Of a stretch of DNA of 64,000 bases, positions 16,549 through 26,875 are shown piece by piece. The stretch spans positions 524,686-588,685 of the forward strand of contig NZ_JOJL01000002.1 of the NCBI RefSeq assembly GCF_000721705.1, in the 5' to 3' direction. The notes under the pieces are model-generated. The model was not told the origin of the DNA. It searched no databases and saw nothing but the letters and a program-made list of their open reading frames with translations. A program made the translations under genes and the position numbers. The stretch comes from Actinoplanes subtropicus. GTDB lineage: Bacteria; Actinomycetota; Actinomycetes; Mycobacteriales; Micromonosporaceae. The stretch's first letter is position 1. Each line of letters begins with the position of its first letter.

Positions 16549-18093
16549 CTAAGAGCCGGCTTGGAGTTGTGGGTGGAGCACCTCGGCGGACCGGTTCAGC
16601 GGCAGCAGCACCCGGAACCGGGCGCCCCGAGCGGGAGCCGTCCACAGTTGAACCGCGCCGCCGTGCGCGGTCACGATCGCGGCGACGATGGCCAGGCCGA
16701 GACCGGCTCCGCCGCCTCGGCCGCGGGCCCGGCTGTGGTCGGCGCGGTACAGCCGCTCGAAGACCCGGGACGCGTCCGCGGCGTCGATGCCGGGGCCGGC
16801 GTCGGCCACGTCGACCACGGCGTACGACTCACCCGGTTGCGGCCGGTGCCCCACCTCGGCCACCGGCGCCGGGCTGTCCGCCGGCGTGGTGCTGCCCACC
16901 CGGACGATGATCTGGGCCTCGTCGGGAGTGTGTTGCAGAGCGTTGGCCAGCAAGTTGCTGACGACCTGGCGGATGCGTTGGTCGTCGGCCCGGACCGTGA
17001 CCGGTTCGAGCCGCCCGATCCCTTCCAGCAGCACGAACCGGTGCGGCAGCCGCACGTGCGCCGCCGTCACCGCATCCGCCGCCACCTCGAGCAGGTCCAC
17101 CGGGTGCAGGGCCAGCGGGCGTTCCTCGTCCATTCGGGCCAGTAGGAGCAGGTCGTTGACGAGTAGCCGCATCCGCCCGACCTCGGCCTCGATCCGGCCC
17201 ATCGCGTCGTCGAGTGCGGGACCGGGCGGCGCGCCGCCGCGCCGGTAGAGCTCGGCGAACCCCTGAATCGAGGTGAGCGGCGTGCGGAGCTCGTGCGACG
17301 CGTCGGCGAGGAACTGCCGCATTCGCCCCTCCGAGGCGGTGCGGACCTGTAACGCGCCCTCGATCTGCGCCAGCATCACGTTCAGCGCCTGGCCGAGCCG
17401 CCCCGACTCGGTGTGTGGGTCGGCGTCCTCGACCCGCCGGGACAGGTCGCCGGCGGCGATGGCGGCGGCGGCCTGCTCCATGCGGGTGAGCGGGCGCAGC
17501 CCCACCCGCACCACCCGGGCGGCGGCGAGCGCGACGAGCAGCAGCACCACGGCGACGACCGCCGCGTCGATGGCCAGCAACTCGTTCTCGATACCGTCGA
17601 TGTACCGCAGTGAGACCGTGAGCACGTCATACCCGCTGCCGTCCGCGCGCCGGACCACGGCCACCCGCCAGATCGCGCCGTGTGGGCCGGAGATCGTGTA
17701 GGGCCGTTGCGACCGGGCGTGGTCCGCCAGGTCGGCGGCGCTGCCCATCGCCGGTGACTCGCCCGCGTCCGTGTCGGAGTCGCCCGTCGCGAGCCGTGCG
17801 CCGGCCGCGTCGAAACGCATGATCTTGATCGGCAGGCCCGAGTTCGGAGGCTGGCCGAGGACGTCCGGTGGGGGCGTCTGCGGGGCCCGCAGCGCGAGCG
17901 GGGCATCGCCGATGGCGTTGATCCGCTCGTCGACCTGCCGGACGAGTTGCCGGCGCAGAAGCAGCACGCCGGCCGCGTTGCTGACCACCAGTCCCAGCGC
18001 CGCGAGCGCGGCAATGGCGATCATCATCCGGGTGCGCAACGTGCGGTGCCGCCAATGGTGGGAGAACCTGTCCGGCAGGCGCCTAAGCGTCAT
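16549..18093 (-). CDS. Sensor histidine kinase inside the efflux operon
   Basis: The product has 514 residues. It has membrane helices at about 25-46 and 174-195, an extracytoplasmic domain of about 125 residues, HAMP (GLRPLTRMEQAAAAIAAGDL), HisKA with phospho-His267 (LADASHELRTPLTSIQGFAE) and a HATPase domain ending in GGGAGLGLAIVAAIV. The start overlaps the end of the response regulator gene by 11 bp, so they are translated together. Placed between two adaptor genes of the same operon, the pair most likely senses the pump's substrate or membrane damage and autoregulates the operon. Confidence 0.93.
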   Translation of the reverse strand: MTLRRLPDRFSHHWRHRTLRTRMMIAIAALAALGLVVSNAAGVLLLRRQLVRQVDERINAIGDAPLALRAPQTPPPDVLGQPPNSGLPIKIMRFDAAGARLATGDSDTDAGESPAMGSAADLADHARSQRPYTISGPHGAIWRVAVVRRADGSGYDVLTVSLRYIDGIENELLAIDAAVVAVVLLLVALAAARVVRVGLRPLTRMEQAAAAIAAGDLSRRVEDADPHTESGRLGQALNVMLAQIEGALQVRTASEGRMRQFLADASHELRTPLTSIQGFAELYRRGGAPPGPALDDAMGRIEAEVGRMRLLVNDLLLLARMDEERPLALHPVDLLEVAADAVTAAHVRLPHRFVLLEGIGRLEPVTVRADDQRIRQVVSNLLANALQHTPDEAQIIVRVGSTTPADSPAPVAEVGHRPQPGESYAVVDVADAGPGIDAADASRVFERLYRADHSRARGRGGGAGLGLAIVAAIVTAHGGAVQLWTAPARGARFRVLLPLNRSAEVLHPQLQAGS

Positions 18094-18805
18094 CGGTGAG
18101 GGCCAGCCGGAGCGCGTAGCCGAAACCGCGCACGGTGTGAATCAGCTGCGGCTCGGTCTGATCGATCTTCTTGCGCAGGTAATAGACGTACGACTCCACG
18201 ATCTGGCCGTCGCCGCCGAAATCGTAGTTCCAGACGTCGGAGAGGATCTGCGCCTTGCTGACCGCCCGGCCGGCGTTGCTCAGCAGGTATCGCAGCAGGT
18301 TGAACTCGGTCGGCGACAGCTCCACCCGGCGGCCGGCCCGGCGGACCTCGTGCGCGTGCTCGTCCATCTCCAGGTCTGCGTAGCGCAGCACACCGCCGGC
18401 ATCGTCGGGTTGTTCGAGGTCGCCCCGGCGGAGCAGCGCGCGGATGCGCAGAATGACCTCCTCCAGGCTGAACGGTTTGCTCACGTAGTCGTCACCGCCG
18501 GCGGACAGGCCGGAAATCCGGTCCTCCACGGCGTCCCGGGCGCTCAGAAACAGCACCCGAACCGGGCTGCCGGCTCCTCGCAGCCGCTGTGCCACCTCGA
18601 AACCGTTGAGGTCTGGCAACAACACGTCCAGCACGATGAGGTCGGGCCGGAACTCCTCGGCGATCGTCAACGCCTCCTCGCCGGAGGTGGCGATGCGGGT
18701 CTGCAGGCCGGCCAGGCGCAGGGCGGCAGTCAGCAGGGCGCCGATGTTGGGCTCGTCGTCGACGACGAGGACCCGGGCCCCCAGCAGGCCGGACTCATCC
18801 GCCAC
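18083..18805 (-). CDS. OmpR-family response regulator inside the efflux operon
   Basis: The product has 240 residues, the standard length. The receiver has VVDDEPN, phospho-acceptor D60 (IVLDVLLPDLNG), SAR and K110 (YVSKPF). The winged-helix domain has LSPTEFNLLRYLLSNAGRAV, VESYVYYLRKKI and HTVRGFGYALRL. It overlaps the upstream adaptor gene and the downstream kinase gene by 11 bp each. Its DNA site should lie in the 161-bp region 20151-20311 between this operon and the divergent lipoprotein gene. Confidence 0.93.
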   Translation of the reverse strand: MADESGLLGARVLVVDDEPNIGALLTAALRLAGLQTRIATSGEEALTIAEEFRPDLIVLDVLLPDLNGFEVAQRLRGAGSPVRVLFLSARDAVEDRISGLSAGGDDYVSKPFSLEEVILRIRALLRRGDLEQPDDAGGVLRYADLEMDEHAHEVRRAGRRVELSPTEFNLLRYLLSNAGRAVSKAQILSDVWNYDFGGDGQIVESYVYYLRKKIDQTEPQLIHTVRGFGYALRLALTDDA

Positions 18806-20150
18806 CGGAAACCACCACCTTGTCGCCCTCGGACAGCCCCGACCTGATTTCGGTGTATTGGTCGCCGCTGAGTCCGATCCGAACCGAGCGCTGCTCGGTG
18901 CGGCCGTGGGCGCTCACCGTCACGGTTGCCGTCGATCCGGGTCCGATCGTCACCGCCGTGGAGGCCACGTACAGCACGTTCGCGGCCGAACCGGTGGTCA
19001 CGACCACGTTCGCGCTCTGCCCGTACAGCAGGTCGGCCGGCGGGTCGTCGAACGCGATCATCACGCTGTACTGCACCAGCTGGCCCGAGGACGTGCCGCT
19101 CGGCGAGATCTGCGAAACCTTCCCGCTGAGTGTTTCCGTGCGGCTGCCCAGGGTGATCGTTGCCTTCTGGCCGACGGCCAGCGACGCGACGTCCGCCTCG
19201 GAGAACTCCGCCTGTACCTGCGTGTCGGAGACATCGCCGATGGTGATGAAGGCCGAGCTGCCCGGCGACTCCGATGTCCCCGCGGTGCCGTTGACCGACA
19301 GCACCCGCCCGTCGATAGGCGCGGTGATGACCGTGCCCGCCAGATTCGACTCGGCCTGCTCCAGTTGGAGCTGGGCGTTGTTCAGTGACTGTTCCGCGGA
19401 GTAGACGCTGTCCGTACCGCTGCCCGCCCGCGCACCGGAACCGGCCTGGGTGCCGGCGCAGGTACCGGTGCCGCCGGTGGGCCCGGCGCCCGGTGTCGTC
19501 GGCATCGTCCCGCCCGGGGCCGGCTGCGACGCGATCGCCGACGACCGGGGTGGCGCCGACGGCACGGTCGAGGCCGGCGGTGACGCTGTCGATGTGGGGG
19601 AGCCGGTCGGCGAGGCGGTCGGCGACGGTGTCGATGTCGGGGATGCGGACGTCCGGTACGCGGCGGCCACCTGGCACCCACTGGTGCTGGTGCCGGCGGT
19701 GGCCGATGCCGTGCTCTTGGCCTGGGAGAGGGTGTTCTCCGCGTTCGTCACGCTCGACTGGGCGGAGGAGACCGCGTCCCGCTGATCCGTGTCGTCGATG
19801 CGGGCGAGGACCTTGCCGGCGGTCACCATGTCACCAGGCTGGACCGCGATCGTCGTGACCGTGCCGGACACGGTGAAGCTCAATCCGCGTGTGTCGGTCG
19901 CCTCGACCGTCCCGGCTGCCGCCGCGGACACGGTGACCGTACCCCGCCCCACCTGTACCAACGACTGTTCGGCGATTCCCCCGGCCATCCGGTCCCGATG
20001 GAGGTAGGCGAACGAGCCCATCGCCAGCAGTGCCACTACGGCCACCGCGACGCTTCCCCACAGAACCGGGCCGCGTCGCGCCATCGCCGGTGGCGCATGA
20101 AGCCGGAATCTCATGTCGGCGGAGTCTGCCTCATCGCTTCTTCCGAACAT
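18795..20150 (-). CDS. HlyD-like membrane fusion protein with a long Ser/Thr/Pro insert
   Basis: The product has 451 residues, first gene of the seven-gene leftward operon. A membrane helix lies at about 29-50. The lipoyl half-motifs are GTVTTIAVQPGDMVTAGKVL and ITAPIDGRVLSVNG. The helical hairpin that usually joins them is interrupted by roughly 100 residues (about 148-247) of Ser/Thr/Pro/Gly-rich sequence with two cysteines, C159 and C231, which could pair outside the cell. The C-terminal beta domains are normal. It is a second adaptor for a system with one ATPase and one permease. It may act alone as a sensor or wall-spanning element; that is conjecture. ATG 20114 is an alternative start. 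Confidence 0.87.
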   Translation of the reverse strand: MFGRSDEADSADMRFRLHAPPAMARRGPVLWGSVAVAVVALLAMGSFAYLHRDRMAGGIAEQSLVQVGRGTVTVSAAAAGTVEATDTRGLSFTVSGTVTTIAVQPGDMVTAGKVLARIDDTDQRDAVSSAQSSVTNAENTLSQAKSTASATAGTSTSGCQVAAAYRTSASPTSTPSPTASPTGSPTSTASPPASTVPSAPPRSSAIASQPAPGGTMPTTPGAGPTGGTGTCAGTQAGSGARAGSGTDSVYSAEQSLNNAQLQLEQAESNLAGTVITAPIDGRVLSVNGTAGTSESPGSSAFITIGDVSDTQVQAEFSEADVASLAVGQKATITLGSRTETLSGKVSQISPSGTSSGQLVQYSVMIAFDDPPADLLYGQSANVVVTTGSAANVLYVASTAVTIGPGSTATVTVSAHGRTEQRSVRIGLSGDQYTEIRSGLSEGDKVVVSGGG

Positions 20151-20311
20151 ATCGGCATCAGCTAGAAATCGCCTTGGAGATTGTTCCTCACACCATTCCC
20201 AGCGGTCTTTGACCTACATCTGAGGTACGACGAGATGCGCGAGCCCTAGTATCGATGCCTTGTTGTGCTTCGATCCGAATCAGCCGACTCGCAAAGGGCA
20301 GGGTCCGAACG

Positions 20312-20833
20312 GTGAAAATCTGGACACGCGTGGTCACAGCGGCGCTGTGCATCGCCTCCGCGGCGGCATTCACCGCTGCCTGCGGAGACGATTCGGATAA
20401 TGGCTCGTCCAGTTCGACGGGCGGTGGCAATTCGGGGAACGGCGGCGGTTTCCAGGCTTTTCAGAGTTGCCTGAGCAAAAATGGTGTCGAAATGACGATG
20501 CCGTCCGGGATGCCCGGTGGCGGGTTCCCGTCCGGTGCGCCGGGAGCGCCGCCGTCCGGAATGCCCGGTGGCGGCATGCTCCAGAAGCCGGCCGGGGTCG
20601 ATGACGCCACCTGGCAGAAGGCTCAGGCCGCCTGTGCGTCGGTCATGCCGAGTTTCGGCCCCGGCATGACGCAGGACAACGGGGCGATCAGCGCTTACCT
20701 CAACTGCTTGTCGAACCACGGCGTGAGCGCGTCGGCTCAGCCGCAGGCTCTCAACACGGCCGACCCGACCGTATCGGCCGCGCAGCAGGCATGCGTTGCG
20801 CTACGTCCCAGCGGCATGCCGTCCGGCGGCTAG
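20312..20833 (+). CDS. Secreted lipoprotein with two Cys-Leu-Asn-Gly-type repeats
   Basis: I choose GTG 20312, which gives a signal peptide (VKIWTRVVTAALCIASAAAF) and a lipobox TAAC with lipid-modified C24, and which follows GGGCAGGG. The mature part begins with a Ser/Gly/Asn-rich tether. Two similar units follow: QSCLSKNGVEM with AACASVMPS, and LNCLSNHGVSA with QACVALRPS. They are linked by a Gly/Met/Pro-rich segment with repeated SGMPGGG. Four cysteines could form two disulphides. Such proteins are seen near efflux genes in actinomycetes, but no function is established to my knowledge. It is divergent from the efflux operon and upstream of a DHA2 exporter. Confidence 0.85.
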   Translation: MKIWTRVVTAALCIASAAAFTAACGDDSDNGSSSSTGGGNSGNGGGFQAFQSCLSKNGVEMTMPSGMPGGGFPSGAPGAPPSGMPGGGMLQKPAGVDDATWQKAQAACASVMPSFGPGMTQDNGAISAYLNCLSNHGVSASAQPQALNTADPTVSAAQQACVALRPSGMPSGG

Positions 20834-22543
<1,710 letters not shown>

Positions 22544-22550
22544 CGGCGGA

Positions 22551-23333
22551 TCAGCTGGCAACCATGGCCAGACGGTCACTGATCTCACCGGCGGTGGCCA
22601 GCAGCCGGGCCACTATCTCGGCCTCGGCGGCGGCGTCCACCCGCGACTCGAGCGCGACGACGCTGACGGCGGCGACCACCTGGCCGCGCTCATCGCGTAC
22701 CGGAGCGGCGATACCCACGACGTCCGGGTCCAGCTCGGCCCGGGTGATCGAGTAACCGGCCCGCCGGATCTCCTCCAGCCGCCGCATGACGGCGTCCACC
22801 TCGGTGAGCGTGGAGGAGGTGAACCGGCGCAGTTCGACCGCGTCCAGCAGCCGCCGGGCCTCCTCGGGTGGGCTCCAGGCGAGCAGCACCAACGCCGACG
22901 CGCCCGCGTTGATCGGCAGCGAGCTGCCGCGTTCGTAGGAGATCCGCACGGCCCGGATGTCCGCCTCGGCGCGGTCGACACACACCACCAGATCACCGGT
23001 GCGGCGGGTCAGCAGCACGGTCTCCCCGACCGCCTCGGCCAATGCCGTCATCTGCGGCATGGCCGCCTCGGAGAGACCATAGCTGCGCCGGGCGAGCCTG
23101 CCGAGCTCCAGCACGCCCAGGCCGAGCCGGTACCCGCTCTCGGGGGCTTCCTCCAGGAACCGGCTGGTCACCAGGCTCTGCAGGTATCGGTACGCGGTGG
23201 AACGGGCCACGCCGAGCCGCTCGGCTACGGCGTTGCCGGAGATGACCGGCTGGGTCTCGGTGAACATCATGAGGATGTCCAGCGCACGGTCCGCCGTCGA
23301 GTTGCGTTCGCGGTAACCGCTGGGCAGAGACAT
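22551..23333 (-). CDS. IclR-family regulator, last gene of the ring-processing operon
   Basis: The start is taken at ATG 23333 (MSLPSGYRERN), matching the start of the paralog at 54245; ATG 23345 is possible. The protein has 260 residues. The HTH (about 8-70) contains STADRALDILMMFTETQPVI and RLGVARSTAYRYLQSLV. The C-terminal GAF-like effector domain has RISYERGSSLPINAGASALV and ELDPDVVGIAAPVRDERGQV. It is about two-thirds identical by eye to the protein at 53457. It follows the FAH-family gene by 17 bp, so it is co-transcribed with the operon it probably controls through the 27639-27676 sites. The effector is probably a pathway aromatic acid. Confidence 0.93.
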   Translation of the reverse strand: MSLPSGYRERNSTADRALDILMMFTETQPVISGNAVAERLGVARSTAYRYLQSLVTSRFLEEAPESGYRLGLGVLELGRLARRSYGLSEAAMPQMTALAEAVGETVLLTRRTGDLVVCVDRAEADIRAVRISYERGSSLPINAGASALVLLAWSPPEEARRLLDAVELRRFTSSTLTEVDAVMRRLEEIRRAGYSITRAELDPDVVGIAAPVRDERGQVVAAVSVVALESRVDAAAEAEIVARLLATAGEISDRLAMVAS

Positions 23334-23350
23334 GGGTGACAACATACCGT

Positions 23351-24184
23351 CTATCGGTCTTTGACCACGACGTTGCGTAGCTCGCCGATGCCTTCGACGG
23401 TGGTGACCAACTCCTGCCCGGGCTGCAGGAACACCTCGGGGTCTCGCCCGGCGCCGACGCCGCCCGGCGTGCCGGTGCAGATCAGATCGCCGGGCTGCAG
23501 GGTGATGATCCGGCTGACGTACGCGATGATGGCGGCCACGTCGAAGAGCAGGTCCGCTGTCGTGGACTTCTGCATGGTGCGGCCGTCGACGGCGCAGCTG
23601 ATGGCCAGACCGGCGCCACCGGCGGGCAGCTCGTCGGGGGTGACGAGGGCCGGCCCGACCGGCGTGGTGGCCTCGAAGGTCTTGCCGGAGAGGAACTCGC
23701 GGGTGCGGTGCTGCCAGTCGCGGACGGTCACGTCGTTGACCACGGTGTAGCCGGCGACGTGGTCGAGTGCGCGCTCGCGCGGCACGTGGCGGCCGGGCCG
23801 GCCGATCACCACCCCGAGCTCGGCCTCCCAGTCCAGCTGGTCGCTGACCGCGGGCGCGTGGATCGGGTCGCGGGCGCCGACGAGCGCGCCGTCGTACTTG
23901 GCGAACAGGGTCGGGTACTCGGGAGTGGGCCGGCCCATCTCGGCGATGTGGGTGGCGTAGTTCAAGCCCAGGCAGATGATCTTGTTGGGGTGGGGGACGA
24001 CGGGCGCGAGCGATGCGCCGGCGAGGGGTATCCGTTCGCCGGTGGCCGCGGCGGCCCGGGCCGGCCAGTCGTCGCCGGTGGTGAGCAAGGCAACCACGTC
24101 GGCGTGCGGTAGCAGCACGAGACCGTCGCCGTCCTGCCGGGCGGCGACGGTCCGGTTGCCGATCCGGACGGTGCTGAGCCTCAT
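23351..24184 (-). CDS. Fumarylacetoacetate hydrolase-family protein
   Basis: The product has 277 residues. A small N-terminal domain precedes the FAH fold, which begins at about 67 (NKIICLGLNYATHIAEMG). Metal-ligand motifs are visible: DWEAELGVVIG (E120, E122) and VVNDVTVRDWQHRT. LICTGTPGGVGAGR closes the active site. Relatives hydrolyse or isomerise C-C bonds in ring-cleavage products (acylpyruvases, 2-hydroxyhepta-2,4-dienedioate isomerase, 4-oxalocrotonate decarboxylase). Its start overlaps the flavin hydroxylase stop (ATGA). It likely acts after the VOC protein in the same operon, but the exact reaction cannot be read from sequence. Confidence 0.9.
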   Translation of the reverse strand: MRLSTVRIGNRTVAARQDGDGLVLLPHADVVALLTTGDDWPARAAAATGERIPLAGASLAPVVPHPNKIICLGLNYATHIAEMGRPTPEYPTLFAKYDGALVGARDPIHAPAVSDQLDWEAELGVVIGRPGRHVPRERALDHVAGYTVVNDVTVRDWQHRTREFLSGKTFEATTPVGPALVTPDELPAGGAGLAISCAVDGRTMQKSTTADLLFDVAAIIAYVSRIITLQPGDLICTGTPGGVGAGRDPEVFLQPGQELVTTVEGIGELRNVVVKDR

Positions 24185-25794
24185 GGGCGTACTCCTTCGG
24201 TTGACGGTGCGGTGGTGTCCGCCGCCCGGACCGCGCGCAGGGCCGCGCCGATCCGCTCGGCCTGCGCGGGCGGGAAAACCGCCGCGACCAGGCGGTCGGG
24301 ACGAACGAGGAGGAACTGGCCGGCCAGATCGCCGAAGAGCGCCTGCAGCCGCCCGTCGGCGTCCGCGACACCGGCGCGGCCGGCTCGCCGCCGGGGAGCA
24401 CGGTCGTCGAGGGCAACGTCGACCTCGACGACCTCGGGCAGCCCGGCCAGCCCGGCGGCGAGCCAGCCGTCGTCGGCCACATCCACGCCGAGCAGGCTCC
24501 ACCGCGCGCCGAGCACGTCGTCCAGGCGGGCCGGCGTGAGTTCCGGCCCGAACAGCACCCGAGGCTGCGGCAGCAGCGTGCCGACCAGGAGATGGGCCCG
24601 GCCATCCAGCCGCACCACCGCGCCGGAGCTGATCGGGGTGCGTGGCCGGAAGCGCATCTCGGTGAAGTAGCGGCGCCCGCGCCGGGTACGCATCGCGCCG
24701 CGGACGGCCAGATCGCGCAGCCACGCCCGGCGCCGGTCGGTGGTCATGACGATGCGGCCGAGACGCACCGACAAGTCGATCATGGCGCGGGCGTGCGGGC
24801 GGCGCTCGGCGTCGTAGGTGTCCAGCAGTGTGTCGCCGGCCCGGCCGTCGAGCGCCTCGGCCAGCTTCCAGCTCAGGTTGGCCGCGTCCCGCAGGCCGGA
24901 GTTGAGGCCCTGCCCGGCGAACGGCGGCATCATGTGCGCGGCGTCGCCGAGCAGGAAGCAGCGCCGGTCGCGCAGCCGGTCGGCGAGCAGCGCGTGGAAC
25001 CGGTACGCGACGGCGCGCTCGACCTGGCCCGGCGAGATGTCCCGATAGCGCAGCAGCAGCTCGCGCAGCAACTCGAACGGTGGTCGCTCCCCGGGCTCGC
25101 ACTCGCCGGGCCGCAGCAGGAACTCGTAGCGGCACCGGCGGTCGCGGCCGGGCACGACCACGTGCGGCCGGCGCGGATCGCCGTAATGCATCCCGAACCG
25201 CTGGTCGTGCGGATCCTCAACGGTGTCGGCGACCAGCCACACCTCGGGGAAGCTGCGTCCCTGCATCGGAATGCCGAGCAATTCGCGGACCGTGCTGCGA
25301 CCGCCGTCGCAACCGAGCACGTACGCCACATCGACCGTCTCGGGTCGCTCGTCGCCGGCGCGCAGCTCCACCCGTACCCGATCGGGTTTCTGCTCGAGTC
25401 CCGTCAGACGTGTCCCGAAACGCTGAACGACCCCGGCGAAGCGGTGCAACTCGGCGTGCAGCACCCGCTCGAGGTCGGGCTGCGCGAACGGGTTCTTGAA
25501 CGGGTGACCGAAGCGGTGGTCGCCAGCGCCCCGGGCATGCACGAGCGGGCGGCCGCCGATGCCGAAGTACCGGGTGCCGGTGCCCGGGACGATGATCGGG
25601 TAGATCGCCTTGTCGAGGCCGGCGAGTTGAAGGATGCGCAGGGACTCGTCGTCGAGGCTGATCGCCTTGGCCTCGTCGCTGGTGGTGGCGTTCTGCTCCA
25701 CCAGCAGCACCTGGACGCCCATCGAACCCAGCAGGGCCGCGGCGGTGAGGCCGGTGGGACCGGCGCCGACCACCAGTACCGGAAGGTGCGCCAC
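24181..25794 (-). CDS. FAD-dependent aromatic hydroxylase (MhpA/PheA-like)
   Basis: GTG 25794 lies two bases after the VOC stop and gives 537 residues. The FAD Rossmann motif is VVGAGPTGLTAAALLG. The segment AKAISLDDESLRILQLAGLD is typical of 3-(3-hydroxyphenyl)propionate hydroxylase-like enzymes. The DG motif (VLGCDGGRSTVRELLGIP) and the GD motif (LLGDAAHMMPPFAGQGLNSG) are intact, as is a C-terminal thioredoxin-like domain. It should use NAD(P)H and oxygen to hydroxylate a phenolic ring ortho to the OH, giving a catechol for ring cleavage. The gene is in an operon with a VOC and an FAH-family gene, so the three probably form a hydroxylation and meta-cleavage branch. Confidence 0.92.
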   Translation of the reverse strand: MAHLPVLVVGAGPTGLTAAALLGSMGVQVLLVEQNATTSDEAKAISLDDESLRILQLAGLDKAIYPIIVPGTGTRYFGIGGRPLVHARGAGDHRFGHPFKNPFAQPDLERVLHAELHRFAGVVQRFGTRLTGLEQKPDRVRVELRAGDERPETVDVAYVLGCDGGRSTVRELLGIPMQGRSFPEVWLVADTVEDPHDQRFGMHYGDPRRPHVVVPGRDRRCRYEFLLRPGECEPGERPPFELLRELLLRYRDISPGQVERAVAYRFHALLADRLRDRRCFLLGDAAHMMPPFAGQGLNSGLRDAANLSWKLAEALDGRAGDTLLDTYDAERRPHARAMIDLSVRLGRIVMTTDRRRAWLRDLAVRGAMRTRRGRRYFTEMRFRPRTPISSGAVVRLDGRAHLLVGTLLPQPRVLFGPELTPARLDDVLGARWSLLGVDVADDGWLAAGLAGLPEVVEVDVALDDRAPRRRAGRAGVADADGRLQALFGDLAGQFLLVRPDRLVAAVFPPAQAERIGAALRAVRAADTTAPSTEGVRP

Positions 25795-25795
25795 G

Positions 25796-26290
25796 CTACT
25801 GGACCGGCTGGTAGGCCGGGCCGCCGTCGTCCAGCAGCCGTTCGGCCTCGGCAAGCACGGCGGCCGGGTCCTGGTCGAGGTTGATGGTCTTGCGGAACGG
25901 CTGCCGGATGTCACGCTCCACGCGCAGGTAGACCTCGTTGCGGTTGCCCTCCGGGTCGAAGAAGTAGATACCGATCGCGTTGCCGTGGGTGACCTCCTGC
26001 TGAACGGCGATGCCTTCGGCGCGGAACCGGCGGTGGTACTCGAGGATGGTCTCGATCGAGTCGACCCGCCAGGAGACCTGGTGGGTGAGCTTGGACCCCG
26101 GCGGCGCGGTGCGGCCCTTCTGCAGCACGAACTCGTGGTGCTCCTGCTCCGGGCACGAGGAGAAGAAGACGATGCCGAGTTCCTCGTCCTCGTCGGTGAC
26201 GGTGAGTCCCAGCACCCGCTCGTAGAAGTCGCGCATCTTCGCCAGGTCGGTGACCCAGAATCCGGTGTGGCCCAGTCCGGTGATTGCCAT
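25796..26290 (-). CDS. VOC-fold protein, possible extradiol ring-cleavage dioxygenase
   Basis: The product has 164 residues, with one pair of beta-alpha-beta-beta-beta modules. Candidate metal ligands are in the standard VOC places: H8 (GHTGFWV), H70 (THQVSWRV) and E119 (NRNEVYL). FFDPEGNRNEVYL is the typical extradiol or glyoxalase signature. The C-terminal 35 residues are an extra helical tail. Its place between an NTF2-like protein and a flavin hydroxylase favours a catechol-type dioxygenase role over glyoxalase. AGGAG lies about 7 bp before the ATG. Confidence 0.88.
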   Translation of the reverse strand: MAITGLGHTGFWVTDLAKMRDFYERVLGLTVTDEDEELGIVFFSSCPEQEHHEFVLQKGRTAPPGSKLTHQVSWRVDSIETILEYHRRFRAEGIAVQQEVTHGNAIGIYFFDPEGNRNEVYLRVERDIRQPFRKTINLDQDPAAVLAEAERLLDDGGPAYQPVQ

Positions 26291-26305
26291 GTCGTCTCCT
26301 AGTTC

Positions 26306-26875
26306 TCAGTCGATCAGGGGGTTGAGGATCTCGGCGGCCATGGCCGCGGTGACGACCTGGTCGGGGCGCAGCTTCTCGATGGTCCGGCTGGCGCTGTCCT
26401 CGTAGATGTGCTCGCCGAGGAGCAGGCACCGGTCGTCGTAGGGCCAGAAGGAGGCCACATAGTGGGTCAGCAGGTACCACGCGTCGGGATCATCGATGTC
26501 CTCGCCCTGGGCGGCCAGGACGTGCCCGGGGAGGTAGTTGCCGAACAGCGACTCGATCGCCAGGCCCCAGTCCGCGACCGCGATCCGGTCCTCGATCGGA
26601 CCGAAGACGTTGAGCCCCTGCTCGGCGATCTCGCCGTAGAACGCGCCGATCTCGTCGAGCCCGGTCAGGTGCGTCGACTTGCCGTTCTCGTTGATCCGGT
26701 AGAACGGCCGAGCCACCACCATCGACGGCGTGAGGATCTCTCGCCAGCGGCCGGCGACCTCCAGCAGGGCGTGCCGGCGGAAGTTGGTGAGGATCGCCCG
26801 GTGCCGCGGGTTGTCGGTGCGGGCCAGCAGCTCATCGGGGGCTTTCACCACATCTCGTACGTCAAATGTGCGCAC
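26306..26875 (-). CDS. SnoaL/NTF2-like protein of the catabolic operon
   Basis: GTG 26875 overlaps the end of the SDR gene and follows GGAG. The product has 189 residues with an alpha+beta composition and no membrane segment. The middle resembles NTF2/SnoaL cone folds (STHLTGLDEIGAFYGEIAEQ, FGPIEDRIAVADWGLAIESL), seen in small isomerases, lyases and in hydroxylase beta subunits. Many conserved His, Asp and Tyr residues line the predicted cavity (LLTHYVASFWPYDDRCLLLG). Its substrate is unknown. In this operon it could be an isomerase or dehydratase for a pathway intermediate. Confidence 0.75.
   Translation of the reverse strand: MRTFDVRDVVKAPDELLARTDNPRHRAILTNFRRHALLEVAGRWREILTPSMVVARPFYRINENGKSTHLTGLDEIGAFYGEIAEQGLNVFGPIEDRIAVADWGLAIESLFGNYLPGHVLAAQGEDIDDPDAWYLLTHYVASFWPYDDRCLLLGEHIYEDSASRTIEKLRPDQVVTAAMAAEILNPLID

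Noticed and set aside
20209..20252. TTGACC and TAGTAT as a sigma-70-like promoter for the lipoprotein gene
   Set aside because: The spacing is 32 bp, much too long for one promoter.
24184..24605. Upstream extension of the IclR and FAH frames across the flavin hydroxylase gene
   Set aside because: These are open shadows of the hydroxylase gene; operon overlaps and family lengths define the real starts.
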